Source: Thermoflexus hugenholtzii JAD2
GTDB taxonomy: Bacteria > Chloroflexota > Dehalococcoidia > UBA2979
Reading direction: 5' to 3'
Length of the DNA stretch: 64,000 bases
Assembly: GCA_945903275.1 (NCBI GenBank)
Contig: CAMDNW010000005.1
Location: forward strand, 35,373 to 99,372
A program made the translations under genes and the position numbers. Shown piece after piece: positions 1-8,685 of the stretch. Numbering within the stretch: position 1 is the first letter of the stretch; each line of letters begins with the position of its first letter. The notes beneath the pieces were generated by a model. That model worked only from the letters and a program-made list of their open reading frames with translations, searched no databases and was not told the origin of the DNA.

Positions 1-374
1 ACGACGAGGATGACGGGGAGACCGAGTAGTTTGGCGACCTCGGCTGTGCTGCCTGCTTCGCCTTCGTTTGAGCGTCCGTCATAGAGACCCATAACGCCCT
101 CGACTACGGCGATGTCGGCGTCGCGCGTGGCGCGGGTGAAGACCTCGCGCAGCGCGTTGTGGGGTAACAGCCACGAGTCGAGGTTGGAGCAGGGGTGGCC
201 GGCGGAGCGGGCATGGTACGAGGGGTCGATGTAGTCGGGGCCGACCTTGAAGGGGGCGACGCGGAAGCCTCGATCGCGTAGCGCACCGATGAGGCCAGTG
301 GTGATGGTGGTTTTGCCGGTGCCGGAGGCGGTACCGGCGATCACGACGCCAGCGAGCGACGTGGCGTGGGTCAT
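1..374 (-). CDS. cobB: Cobyrinate a,c-diamide synthase (CobB/CbiA), N-terminal part cut by window edge
   Basis: The first ~124 residues are visible and the gene runs off the left edge. Near the start is a dethiobiotin-synthetase-like P-loop ([10 protein letters not shown]), then [12 protein letters not shown] and, further on, [11 protein letters not shown]. These are signature segments of the CobB/CbiA family, which amidates the a and c carboxylates of cobyrinic acid with glutamine and ATP during B12 synthesis. The C-terminal glutamine amidotransferase domain should lie outside the window. The ATG (372-374) overlaps the TGA of the upstream MFS gene in an ATGA junction, so the two are probably translationally coupled. 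No other cobalamin gene is visible here. Confidence 0.9.
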   Translation of the reverse strand, partial: MTHATSLAGVVIAGTASGTGKTTITTGLIGALRDRGFRVAPFKVGPDYIDPSYHARSAGHPCSNLDSWLLPHNALREVFTRATRDADIAVVEGVMGLYDGRSNEGEAGSTAEVAKLLGLPVILV

Positions 375-1624
375 CGATGGGTCTCGGTTCGGTGTAGGGG
401 GTGCGGGGTGAGGACGACGAAGCGGCTGTAAGTGATGGCGACGAGGGTAAGGATGCAGGCGGAGCTGAAAAAGAGGATGCGGAGGGCATCGAGGCTTTCC
501 CATGCGAGGCCGAGGAGGGGGCCGAGGGCGGCACCGAGATCCTGGAAAGTCGCGTAGGCGGAGAGGACAGCGGCACGCCTCGAAGGCGGGGCGAGGTCAC
601 CGGCGGCGGTCTGGAGTTGCACTAGCGCGGCGGCAGCGGAGACGAACGCGACGAGGATCGCGATGAGCGCGAGCCAGAGGGTGGTGGCGAGGGCGAGCAC
701 GGCGACGCTGACGGCGGAGATGAGGATGGCGACTATGGTTCCGGTGACACGACCGACACGGTCAGAGATCGCCCCGGCGATTGGGCCGGTGGTGACATCG
801 CTCAGGCTGCGGAGGCCTAGCATGACGCCGGTGAAGGCAGCGGCGCCGATTGTGAGGGGTCCTAGCGCAATCTGGTCGCCGTACATGGCACGGAAGTAGA
901 AGCCAAGCGCTGCACCAAGCAAGCCGGCGGAGACCATGCCGACGACGAGACCGCTGACACTGACGAGCAGCAGGGCGCGATCGCGGAGGACGCGTGCGAC
1001 CTCGATGAACTCGGCGAGGCTGGAGCGGGCGGAGGTGGGCGGCCGGGCACCGGGGTGCTGGCGGGTGGCGAAGTGCCATGCGAGGCCGACGAGCGCGGTG
1101 ACAACGGCGAAGGCGGTGAGGGTGAGACGGTGGCCAATGGCCTCGGCGAGGAGGCCGCCGAGGAGCGCGCCGCCGACAGCGCCGGAGCGGGTGACGGCGG
1201 TGTACCAGCCCATGAGGCGGCCCCGGTCGGCATCGGTGGCTTCGTCGAGGACGGTCCACTGGCCGCCGAGGCGCAGGACGGACCAGCAGACGCCCCATGC
1301 GCAGCGGGCGGCGAGGAGGAGCCAGAAGGATGTGAGCCAGCCGTAGGCGGCTGTGATGACGACGGTGGCGGCCATGGCGACGGCGAAGGGGGCGTGGACG
1401 CCGTAGCGGTGGAAGAGGACGGCGGCGAGGGGGTTTGAGAGAAGGCGGATGAAGCGGTTGGCGCTGAGGAGGACGCCGACAGCGGCGATGGAGAGCGTCC
1501 AGCGCTGGGGGCTGGCGGGCATGACGGTGTAGAGCATCTGGTCGCCGAGCAGAGTGACGGCGACGGCGCCGGCAGCGGCGACGATGGGAAGGGGGATGAG
1601 GGCGGCGCGGCGGGCGATAGTCAC
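371..1624 (-). CDS. MFS transporter
   Basis: A 417-residue hydrophobic protein with about 12 predicted membrane segments and a central basic loop (residues ~190-205), as in major facilitator superfamily permeases. The motif-A-like loop DRVGRVTGT after TM8 and [13 protein letters not shown] in the first half support the family. The start is a GTG directly after an in-frame stop, so it cannot be extended upstream. It overlaps cobB by four bases. A link to cobalamin or a precursor is possible from position alone; the substrate is unknown. Confidence 0.85.
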   Translation of the reverse strand: MTIARRAALIPLPIVAAAGAVAVTLLGDQMLYTVMPASPQRWTLSIAAVGVLLSANRFIRLLSNPLAAVLFHRYGVHAPFAVAMAATVVITAAYGWLTSFWLLLAARCAWGVCWSVLRLGGQWTVLDEATDADRGRLMGWYTAVTRSGAVGGALLGGLLAEAIGHRLTLTAFAVVTALVGLAWHFATRQHPGARPPTSARSSLAEFIEVARVLRDRALLLVSVSGLVVGMVSAGLLGAALGFYFRAMYGDQIALGPLTIGAAAFTGVMLGLRSLSDVTTGPIAGAISDRVGRVTGTIVAILISAVSVAVLALATTLWLALIAILVAFVSAAAALVQLQTAAGDLAPPSRRAAVLSAYATFQDLGAALGPLLGLAWESLDALRILFFSSACILTLVAITYSRFVVLTPHPLHRTETHR

Positions 1625-1968
1625 TCAGGGACTATACGGGGGTGTAGCCGGCAGGCTAGGAGGGATCGGAGGTGGGATGCGGTGTACGGTGCCCCCGCTT
1701 GCACTGCGTTGACGGTCGGCTACGCCTTGGGGACATGCTCACCACGAGCGGCAGTGGTTTGACGGACTCGTTCAGGACGAGTGTGGATTTGGGGTGGGGG
1801 TTGCCTCTGGAGCGTGGGTGGCTTCGGTTGGTTGGGAGGTGCGGCGGGCGCGCCAGTTGATGATGGCGGTGCGGGCGGTGCGGCCGAAGGGGGCGAGGGC
1901 GGCCATTAGGGGTAGCCAGATGTGGACGGGGCAGGACATTGCGGTGGCCTCGTGTTCCTCGGAGGGGG
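1625..1968. other. Intergenic, no gene recognised
   Basis: About 340 bases between the Old Yellow Enzyme gene and the MFS gene, both on the minus strand. Open frames here are low-complexity Pro/Arg/Ser readings typical of GC-rich non-coding DNA. I see no convincing gene, RNA or terminator. Confidence 0.5.
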
Positions 1969-3036
1969 TTAGCGGCGAGCGCGCTGGTACTGGAGGGGCC
2001 AGTCCATGTCGGCACGGAGTTCGGCGGCGGCGTGGAGGGGGAAGTAGGGATCGCGGAGTTCTTCACGCGCCATGAAGATGGCGTCGGCGTCGCCGCCGGC
2101 AACGATAGCCTCGGCGTGTGCGGCGGTGGTGATGAGGCCGACCGCGCCGGTGGGGATGGCTGCATGTTCACGGATGGCGCGGGCGAAGTGCACCTGATAG
2201 CCGGGGTAGGGGTGCAGTTGCTGGTGGGGGAGGTTACCACCAGATGAGGCGTCGATGAGGTCGACGCCGACGGCCTTGAGGCGCTTGCTCAACTCGATGG
2301 TCTGTTCGAGATCCCAGCCATCGGTGACGTACTCGCTGGTAGAGAGGCGGACGAAGATCGGGATGCCAGCGGGGATCGACTCGCGAATGGCGCGTGCGAC
2401 TTCGATGGCGATGCGGGTGCGGCCATCGAAGTCGCCGCCGTACTGATCTGTGCGCTGGTTGGTGAAGGGAGAGAGAAACTCGGCGATGAGGTAGCCGTGC
2501 GCCTCGTGAATCTCGATGGCGCGGAAGCCTGCGGCGACGGCGCGACGCGCGCCCTCGGCGAAGGCCTCAACGATGCCGTGGACATCGGCGGTGGTGAGTT
2601 CGCGAGGGGCGGGGTAGCCCTCGGTGTAGGCGATAGCGCTGGGGGCGACTGCCTGCCATGCGCCACTGGCGTCGTCGAGGGGGCCGGTGCCGTCCCACGG
2701 GCGCATGGTGGAGGACTTTCGCCCGGCGTGTGCGAGTTGGATGGCGGGCACTGCTCCGTGCTCGGCGATGAAGCGGACGATGGGCTTCCATGCCTCGACC
2801 TGCGCGTCGGACCAGATACCGGTGTCGGCGAGGGAGATACGGCCCTCGGCGGTGACAGCGGTCGCTTCGGTCATGACGAGGCCAGCACCGCCGACGGCGC
2901 GGGAGCCGAGGTGGACGAGGTGCCAGTCGGTGGCGAGGCCGTCAGGAGTTGCGGAGTATTGGCACATGGGGGAGACCCAGAGGCGGTTGCGGGCCTCGAC
3001 ATCGCGGAGAGCAAAGGAGGTGAAGAGGTCGCTCAC
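1969..3036 (-). CDS. NADH:flavin oxidoreductase, Old Yellow Enzyme family (YqjM-like)
   Basis: A 355-residue TIM-barrel flavoprotein close to full family length. PMCQYS (residues 23-28) is the YqjM-type signature, with Cys25 tuning FMN and Tyr27 contacting substrate. QLAHAGRKSS (~100-109) and EIHEAHGYL (~175-183, the His pair that binds the enone oxygen) follow. SPFTNQRTDQYGG and the C-terminal phosphate-binding region are present. Members use NAD(P)H to reduce the C=C bond of alpha,beta-unsaturated carbonyls through FMN in the cytoplasm. The catabolic setting suggests an ene-reductase in substrate breakdown, but the substrate is not readable. Confidence 0.93.
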   Translation of the reverse strand: MSDLFTSFALRDVEARNRLWVSPMCQYSATPDGLATDWHLVHLGSRAVGGAGLVMTEATAVTAEGRISLADTGIWSDAQVEAWKPIVRFIAEHGAVPAIQLAHAGRKSSTMRPWDGTGPLDDASGAWQAVAPSAIAYTEGYPAPRELTTADVHGIVEAFAEGARRAVAAGFRAIEIHEAHGYLIAEFLSPFTNQRTDQYGGDFDGRTRIAIEVARAIRESIPAGIPIFVRLSTSEYVTDGWDLEQTIELSKRLKAVGVDLIDASSGGNLPHQQLHPYPGYQVHFARAIREHAAIPTGAVGLITTAAHAEAIVAGGDADAIFMAREELRDPYFPLHAAAELRADMDWPLQYQRARR

Positions 3037-3093
3037 GGGGGGGGGGCTCCTGGGATGCTAGGGGGCAGGTTCGTCGTGGCGAGTATCGCATGT

Positions 3094-3128
3094 GCGGCGA
3101 CAGCGGCGACAGCGGCGACAGCGGCGAA
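3094..3128. repeat. 9-bp tandem repeat (gcggcgaca, about 4 copies)
   Basis: Three perfect copies and a partial fourth copy of gcggcgaca lie in the ~150-bp divergent gap between the Old Yellow Enzyme gene and the HlyD-type gene. It is a simple microsatellite and could vary in copy number. A promoter role is possible but not shown. Confidence 0.8.
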
Positions 3129-3195
3129 GCATACCGGTCGTGATAGGATGCGGCGCGATACCGGGGGATAGGCTGAGCAAGCTGAGGCGATTGTG

Positions 3196-4533
3196 ATGCG
3201 TACGTTCTGGCGAGGTGCGGTGGGTAGTCTCGCGGTTTACATACTGCTGGCGTTCACGGCGCTCGTGGTTGCCTCGGGGTGTACCGAGGAGAAAGAGGCG
3301 CCGAGCGCGCCTGTGAGCGTGCCCACGCCGGTGCAGCAGGCGCTACCGGCGACGGTGGGGTCGATGCTGGGGTCGTACTCGGGGGGTGTGGTCGCGATCC
3401 AGCAGGTGAGCCTGTCGCCGCGGATGAGCGGGCAGATCGTCGCGTTGCATGTGGATGTGGGGAGTGAGGTGCGTGCGGGCGACGCGCTGGCGGTGCTCGA
3501 CGCAGGAGTGCTGCAGGCGCAGTTGTTCCAGGCACAGGCCGCGTTGCAGTCGGCGCAGGCGCGACTGGAGCAGATATTGGCGGGGCCGCGCGCGTCAGAT
3601 CTCGCGTCGGCGCGATCGGCGCTGGAGGCGGCGGAGACCAAGTTGATGTTGATGCTGAATCCGTCAGCGGTCGATGTGGCGGTGGCAGAGGCGGCGCTTG
3701 CTTCCGCGCAGGCGTCGGCGCAGAACGCAGAGTCGGCAGTGGCGAACGCGCGGTCGGCGTTGCTGGGACACATTTTCGCAGCGTGCGCCACGTTCACGTC
3801 GGTTGGTGTGCCGTGCAGTAACGTCGTGTTGCCGATGCCGCAAGGTGTGGTGGACGGTATCTCGAGTTCGTTGACGAGCAAGGTGGGGGTGATCGACGCG
3901 GCGATCGGTGCGCGGACGGTCGCGATGCTGAACGCGAACGAGAGCCTCAAATCGGCGCTAGTGAGCGTCACAGTGGCGGAAGCCGCGTTGCGTGCCGCGC
4001 AGGTGAAGCGTGAGGCAGTGAGGAATCCGCTAGCGGTGGAGTTGGCGGCGCAGCGATCGGCGGTTGAGCAAGCGCGTGGGAACCTCGAAGCCAGACAGCA
4101 GCCGAGTACCGAGGCGGATGTGCAGGCGGCGCGGGCGGGAGTGGCACAGGCGCAGGCCTCGCTGGCGGTGGCGCGGGCGAACGTTGAACAGACGGTGATC
4201 GCCGCGCCGTTTGACGGCACGATCGCGCAGCGAATGCTCAGCGCGGGTGCAGTCGCGACGGCGCAGACGCCGGTGTTCACGCTGGTCGGGCGCGCGGTGG
4301 AGATTCGACTGGCAGTGGAAGACAACATTGCCGCGCGGGTGCGGCGCGGCGATAAGGCGGACGTGTCAGTGTCCGCGGTACCTGGCAAGAGTTTTGGTGG
4401 TGAGGTATCGATCGTGTCGCCGATTGCTGATGCGCGAACGCATCTGGTGGATGTGCATGTGTTGGTGCGCGATCCCGAGGTGCTGTTGAAGCCTGGAATG
4501 GCGGCGCGAGTGGTGCTGACGGCAGCCCGCTAG
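3196..4533 (+). CDS. HlyD-family secretion/efflux adaptor lipoprotein
   Basis: About 445 residues. An N-terminal hydrophobic segment ends in the lipobox-like VASGC, so the mature protein is probably a lipoprotein. A biotinyl-lipoyl half-motif follows (SPRMSGQIVALHVDVGSEVRAGD split around residues 75-98), then a long Ala/Gln-rich coiled coil (~100-330), the second half (APFDGTIAQRML, ~338-350) and a beta-barrel domain. That order is typical of periplasmic adaptor proteins linking inner-membrane pumps to outer channels. A GTG at 3193 and an ATG at 3196 compete as starts. No partner ABC or RND pump lies next to it, which is unusual. Confidence 0.88.
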   Translation: MRTFWRGAVGSLAVYILLAFTALVVASGCTEEKEAPSAPVSVPTPVQQALPATVGSMLGSYSGGVVAIQQVSLSPRMSGQIVALHVDVGSEVRAGDALAVLDAGVLQAQLFQAQAALQSAQARLEQILAGPRASDLASARSALEAAETKLMLMLNPSAVDVAVAEAALASAQASAQNAESAVANARSALLGHIFAACATFTSVGVPCSNVVLPMPQGVVDGISSSLTSKVGVIDAAIGARTVAMLNANESLKSALVSVTVAEAALRAAQVKREAVRNPLAVELAAQRSAVEQARGNLEARQQPSTEADVQAARAGVAQAQASLAVARANVEQTVIAAPFDGTIAQRMLSAGAVATAQTPVFTLVGRAVEIRLAVEDNIAARVRRGDKADVSVSAVPGKSFGGEVSIVSPIADARTHLVDVHVLVRDPEVLLKPGMAARVVLTAAR

Positions 4534-4549
4534 GGAAGCGTGCCGCGCA

Positions 4550-5467
4550 TTACGGTGAACGTGTGACGCGCGCTGGGCATGTCGCGGGCCACGATGTGTC
4601 GACGATCTGCCAGCGGTCATCCACCTGCTGCACTGGGAACACGACTGAACGTGCGGTTTGAATGCCGCCGGCCGGGAAGGACTCCGAGACGCGTACGCGC
4701 ATCTCGGCGGTTGTGTCGCGGCGGGTGGTGAGCTCGAGGACAGCGCGCATAGCGTTGCTCTCACGCAGGCTGATGGCCTCGCGGATGGCGTCCCGGCATT
4801 GCGGGGCAAGTGACGCTGGCAGCGACGTGAGGGCGGCGATGAAATCACGGTCGGCGACGGCGCGGACATAGTCCTGGACGGTGCGTTCCGGGCTGCTTGC
4901 GGGAAACACGGGCGCGCTGCTGCCGACCATGGCGATGTGAATCTCGGTTGGGACGGTGGGTGCAGTGACGCAGTTGGCGCGTGACCATGCGTTGACCCGC
5001 GTGCCGGCGTTGCGGAGTGCGTCCTGCACGGCAGGGTCGATTTCGATTGCGGTCAAGTTGTAGCCGTTGCGGATGATGATATCGGCGTAGTCCGACCAGA
5101 CGACTGCGTACGTATAGAACTCGCGTCCCGCGCCGGGTGGCGCGGTCTCCCGGAGTGACCAGACGAAGGCGGTGGTGGCATCAAAGTTGGTGGTGAGTGT
5201 GGGAGGCGTGTTGGCTGGTGCGGTCGCGAACTCCATGGCGCGGCCCTCGAGGCTCGCCCAGTGGTCGCAGAAGTTTGTGTGGAGCACCGATACAGCAGCG
5301 ACACGATGGCTTCGGCGGATGGTCATGACGCCCTTGTCGTCTGCCACCGCCATCGATGTGATGGTTTCGACCGGCACTTCCCTCCGGCAGGCCATAAGGA
5401 AGAGTGCAAGGGCGAGTACGGCGCTGTACTGGAGTAGCCGGCTGAGTGTGGGGATGTGGCCGTGCAC
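4550..5467 (-). CDS. Predicted lipoprotein of unknown function
   Basis: The open frame runs upstream to 5551, but a GTG at 5465-5467 is the better start. It has AGAGGA 8 bases upstream and puts a signal peptide at the N-terminus (VHGHIPTLSRLLQYSAVLAL) ending in the lipobox LFLMAC. The ~305-residue protein has no family I recognise. The last ~100 residues (VQDYVRAVADRDFIAAL onward, ending in DDRWQIVDTSW) resemble an NTF2/SnoaL-like fold as found in many lipoproteins. It converges on the HlyD-type adaptor with a 16-base gap. Confidence 0.7.
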   Translation of the reverse strand: MHGHIPTLSRLLQYSAVLALALFLMACRREVPVETITSMAVADDKGVMTIRRSHRVAAVSVLHTNFCDHWASLEGRAMEFATAPANTPPTLTTNFDATTAFVWSLRETAPPGAGREFYTYAVVWSDYADIIIRNGYNLTAIEIDPAVQDALRNAGTRVNAWSRANCVTAPTVPTEIHIAMVGSSAPVFPASSPERTVQDYVRAVADRDFIAALTSLPASLAPQCRDAIREAISLRESNAMRAVLELTTRRDTTAEMRVRVSESFPAGGIQTARSVVFPVQQVDDRWQIVDTSWPATCPARVTRSP

Positions 5468-5569
5468 GCCAGTCGTCCTCTCGTGGCCTTGCGCGGGAGA
5501 TGGCTGGCCCCGCGAGGGGACTCTACCACGAGCATAATGATGCGCTGCCAAGGCAGCCGGGCGGGGTGG

Positions 5570-6076
5570 CTAGGGAGCAGCCTCGATCAGTGTGTCGCGG
5601 AGGAAGCGGAGGGTGTGGGTGGTGAAGGCGGCCATATTCTCGCCGCGATCGGCGAGGCCAGTCTCGATGCGAGTGGTGCGGGGGAGGGGGCCGGCGACAG
5701 CGATGGTGGTGCGGCCGGGAGGCGCACCGGAGCGGCCGGAAGTTGGGCCAGCGAGACCGGCCTCGCCGATGGCCCAGGTGGCGTTGAGGCGGACGCGCAT
5801 CGCTTCGGCGAGGGCGGCGAGCATCTCGGGTGTGGTGCCTTGGTAGTTGGTGTAGAGGTCACGGGACATGCCAGCGAGGGCTACGCGCGAGTCGATGGTG
5901 TAGAGGACGCCGCCGCCCTTGTAGTAGTGGGAGGCACCGGCGACCCAGAGGAGAGCGGCAGAGACGAGGCCGCCGGTGGTGGATTCCGCGACGGCGACGG
6001 TCTCGCTTCGGTTCGTGAGGAGGTCGGCGATTTCCTGTGCGAGGGCTTGCTGATCGGAGTCGAGGAATGTGGTCAT
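5570..6076 (-). CDS. CinA C-terminal domain protein (nicotinamide-nucleotide amidase-like)
   Basis: A longer frame is open, but the ATG at 6074-6076 gives a natural N-terminus and a 168-residue protein, the usual size of stand-alone CinA_C proteins. AVAESTTGGLVSAALL (~residues 27-42) matches the AESCTGG motif, with the usual Cys replaced by Thr. GASHYYKGGGVLYT and a following GEAGLAGP match the rest of the domain. The family deamidates nicotinamide mononucleotide in pyridine-nucleotide recycling. A poly-Pro/Gly insertion (residues ~130-145) is slightly unusual. Confidence 0.87.
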   Translation of the reverse strand: MTTFLDSDQQALAQEIADLLTNRSETVAVAESTTGGLVSAALLWVAGASHYYKGGGVLYTIDSRVALAGMSRDLYTNYQGTTPEMLAALAEAMRVRLNATWAIGEAGLAGPTSGRSGAPPGRTTIAVAGPLPRTTRIETGLADRGENMAAFTTHTLRFLRDTLIEAAP

Positions 6077-6192
6077 GCAGGGAGGATAGCGGGCGGGTGC
6101 GTGCAGCGGGTAACAGCCGCGATGGTGTAACGGATGCGTGACATGGCGGTGGATAGCGTCTGTGCAACGAGTCACTCAGGGGTGGAAGTCAA

Positions 6193-6351
6193 ATGATGAC
6201 TGAACGTGTACCGCCCGCGAAACCCGCCGAGCAGGCAGAGCCCGGCAATCCGGCTCAGCAGGCGCAGCCTGCGAAGCCGATGCAGGAGCCGAAAGCGGGA
6301 GCGCAGATGCAGCAGGCACCGCGTCCGCCCGCGGAAGTAGCGCAACCCTAG
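6193..6351 (+). CDS. Small Pro/Ala/Gln-rich protein, 52 residues
   Basis: Begins at tandem ATGs (6193, 6196) a few bases after GGTGGAAG and ends at TAG 6349-6351. The peptide is almost wholly Pro, Ala, Gln, Glu and Lys (for example PAKPAEQAEPGNPAQQ), so it is probably disordered. I recognise no family. It sits just upstream of a strong stem-loop and of another small charged gene. Low complexity makes coding status uncertain. Confidence 0.45.
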   Translation: MMTERVPPAKPAEQAEPGNPAQQAQPAKPMQEPKAGAQMQQAPRPPAEVAQP

Positions 6352-6381
6352 CCGCACGGTTGGGAGACTGGGCTTGCTTGA

Positions 6382-6437
6382 GCTGAACGGCTCCGCCGGA
6401 GCAGCGAGGAAGCGCTTCGCTGGCGGTACCGTTCAGC
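6382..6437 (+). ncRNA. Three-way-junction-like stem-loop (terminator or structured RNA)
   Basis: A perfect 9-bp outer stem (GCTGAACGG 6382-6390 with CCGTTCAGC 6429-6437) encloses two further hairpins: GCTCC-GCC-GGAGC, and CAGCGA/TCGCTG around the palindromic AAGCGCTT. It lies ~30 bases after the stop of the small Pro-rich gene. No T-run follows, so it may be a processing or attenuation structure rather than a simple intrinsic terminator. Confidence 0.5.
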
Positions 6438-6549
6438 AACGTGGTGCGTCCGATGTCTCGCTTGACGGGCCGAATGATGAGACGCTAAGGGCGGATGCCG
6501 CCAGATTGCAGCCGCCGAGTGTGGCCAGCGTGGCGCCCTGAGGAGCGTG

Positions 6550-6837
6550 ATGCCCCGACGACCAAACTTTTCCTATGAACGATCGCAGCGTGAGGCGGCG
6601 AAAGCGGCGAAGCGCAACGCGAAGCGTGAGTCGCGCATGAGCGGCAATGCGTCGCCGGATGAGCCGCCCGTGGGCAGCGTAGACGGCGCTGTCTCGGATG
6701 CCGGGAACGCTGCCGCGCCGGATAGCGTCGATGGCACAGGCGAGCCCGCATCCGAGCGCAGAGCGCCGGATGTCGTCGCGCCTGATGCGCCGCCGCCGCA
6801 CCGCACCGCACAGGACTCGCTCGCAGGTCGCGAGTAG
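6550..6837 (+). CDS. Small basic N-terminal protein of unknown function, 95 residues
   Basis: ATG at 6550 with AGGAG at 6541-6545. The N-terminus (MPRRPNFSYERSQREAAKAA then KRNAKRE) is a strongly basic amphipathic helix of a kind seen in many short bacterial proteins. The C-terminal two thirds is acidic, Pro/Ala-rich and probably disordered. I know no assigned function. The contrast between a basic helix and an acidic tail suggests nucleic-acid or partner binding, which is only inference. Confidence 0.65.
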   Translation: MPRRPNFSYERSQREAAKAAKRNAKRESRMSGNASPDEPPVGSVDGAVSDAGNAAAPDSVDGTGEPASERRAPDVVAPDAPPPHRTAQDSLAGRE

Positions 6838-6989
6838 GGGCTGATGCCGGTTGTATCCGCGCTGCCTCGCGAAACTCGGTCCAGCACCGCTGGCGTAGGA
6901 GCGAGCGAGTCGGCACGATGATCCAGTTCGGCGGCTCTGCTAGGCTCGACGGCGGAGCATTGAGGCACGCAGCTGGGCAGGATTTCGCG

Positions 6990-7742
6990 ATGCAACTGAA
7001 CCGTACACTCAGGAAACTGCGGAACGCGCACGACCGCGAGACGCCGGAGATGTTCGAGTACGACCCGAAGACATCGGGGCCCCCGGAGAACGTGCGGTAC
7101 ATGACGCTCACCGAGGCGAAGTCACTCGAATGCAACCTATGCGGGGGCTGCTGCGGGTCGGCGGAGACTGATGCTGACGACCTGCGCGCGTACACGTTTG
7201 GCCCGATTGGCAAGCGGCAGTGGGCGCATTTGAATGGTGGCGAGCCGCTGATCATCCCGCTCACGCCATCCGGCAAGCCTCGTGCGTGGCAGTCGAGGGA
7301 TGCGGAGGCGAAGACGCCGCCGCCGTTTCAATGCGCGGCGCTCTCGCACGCAGGGGACGGCACAACGCGATGTGCGCTCTGGCAGTCGCGACGACCGCCG
7401 CAGTGTGATGAGTTCCCGATCAACGCATCGCACTACCCGGCGGAGTTGCAAGCCGGGGCGTATCTGCTGTTGAACACGAAGTACCAGCGCGTGTGCACGT
7501 GGGTTGATGTGCTGGTTTGCCCAGACGACTCGGTGGTTCTCGGCTGGCGGAAGGCGGACGGGACCTTGCGGCGGCGACTCTCGGACGACCGCTGGGAGTA
7601 CGTGAGCTACGTGTTCAGCGAGGCGTACTGCGACCTATTCGAGATTGGCGAAGTGCACACACTGCGCGAGTGGCGCGCGATCCGCCAGGCGGAGGCGCAG
7701 TGGCGTTTGACTCCATCTGCGTCGACCGGAGCGCGTCGATGA
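6990..7742 (+). CDS. YkgJ-family cysteine cluster protein (putative Zn/Fe-chelating domain)
   Basis: The frame is open from 6918, but the ATG at 6990 follows GCAGGA and gives a 250-residue protein. The defining feature is CNLCGGCCGS near mature residue ~50, the CxxCxxCC cluster of the YkgJ/CxxCxxCC family. Later cysteines (FQCAALSH, RCALWQ, PPQCDEFP, VCTWV) match the spacing expected for metal binding. The family is uncharacterised biochemically and is assumed to bind zinc or an iron-sulfur cluster. It is preceded by an oddly structured small-gene region and followed by an SDR gene. Confidence 0.8.
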   Translation: MQLNRTLRKLRNAHDRETPEMFEYDPKTSGPPENVRYMTLTEAKSLECNLCGGCCGSAETDADDLRAYTFGPIGKRQWAHLNGGEPLIIPLTPSGKPRAWQSRDAEAKTPPPFQCAALSHAGDGTTRCALWQSRRPPQCDEFPINASHYPAELQAGAYLLLNTKYQRVCTWVDVLVCPDDSVVLGWRKADGTLRRRLSDDRWEYVSYVFSEAYCDLFEIGEVHTLREWRAIRQAEAQWRLTPSASTGARR

Positions 7743-7838
7743 GCTAGGAGACGCACGCACGAGAAATTCAGGACATCAGTAACTGGTGGTTGAGGCAGTG
7801 CAATCGATGTAGGCTACTCGAGCAGCTCGGGAGGCCAC

Positions 7839-8633
7839 ATGTCACTCGATGGCAAAGTCGCGATTGTCACCGGGGCGAGTCGCGGGATCGGTGCAGATAT
7901 CGCCCGCTACCTCGCGAAGTACGGTGCCGGCGTAGCGCTTGTTGCGCGCTCCGTAGATGCGCCCGTCGACCCACGCATGCCGGGCAACATGAAGGATGTG
8001 GAATCCTCGATCACGGCTGTCGGTGGTGTTGCGATCAGCATCGGGGCGAACCTCCGCGAAGCGGAGAGCGTGCGCTCCGCAGTCGAACAGACGGTGGCGC
8101 ACTTCGGCCGACTCGACATCGTCGTCAACAACGCTGTCGTCGTCGCACCTGGCCGCTTCGACTTGATCCTCGATCGCTACATCGAGCTGATGTGGCAGGT
8201 CAGTCTGCGCGCGCCGCTGCTGCTGATGAAAGAAGCCATCCCCCACCTCCGCGCTGCGGGCGGAGGTGACATCATCAATGTCTCCTCCGGTGCGGCGCGG
8301 TTCCCAGGGCCGGGCCCCTATGCAAACCCGCCCAGCGGCACTGGCGGTGCCGATGTGATGTACGGGACTGTGAAGTCAGCGCTCGATCGGGCGACCCAGG
8401 GCATCGCGATGGAACTGCAGGAAGACGAGATCAAAGTGAACGCGTTGTCACCGGGAGGGCTCATCAAGACACCCGGCACTGTGTTCGCCCGTGGGCTCGG
8501 GATTCCGGAAGAGGGTTACGAGTCCGCCGATTGGATGGGCCGCATGGCAGTGTGGATCTGCGAGCAGCCTCCCACGTTTACCGGGAACATCCTGTTCGAT
8601 GGCGATTTCCGCGATCGGATCGCACACCTTTAG
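7839..8633 (+). CDS. Short-chain dehydrogenase/reductase
   Basis: 264 residues, full SDR length. The Rossmann glycine motif TGASRGIG is at 11-18, NNAV at 97-100, the catalytic Ser near 149-150 (NVSSGA) and YGTVK at 175-179, giving the Ser-Tyr-Lys set. A well-placed GGGAGG precedes the ATG. It oxidises or reduces a hydroxyl/carbonyl with NAD(P)(H). The residues after beta-2 (VARSVD) do not clearly select NAD or NADP. It is convergent with the HpcH/HpaI aldolase gene. Confidence 0.92.
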   Translation: MSLDGKVAIVTGASRGIGADIARYLAKYGAGVALVARSVDAPVDPRMPGNMKDVESSITAVGGVAISIGANLREAESVRSAVEQTVAHFGRLDIVVNNAVVVAPGRFDLILDRYIELMWQVSLRAPLLLMKEAIPHLRAAGGGDIINVSSGAARFPGPGPYANPPSGTGGADVMYGTVKSALDRATQGIAMELQEDEIKVNALSPGGLIKTPGTVFARGLGIPEEGYESADWMGRMAVWICEQPPTFTGNILFDGDFRDRIAHL

Positions 8634-8685
8634 TGCGCGGCACGGTACCCCTGAACGATCACGCTCCTACGCAGCCTGTTGGCGA

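Noticed and set aside
3237..4388. 383-codon minus-strand frame
   Set aside because: Antisense to the HlyD-type coiled-coil gene; Ala/Ser/Thr-rich low complexity.
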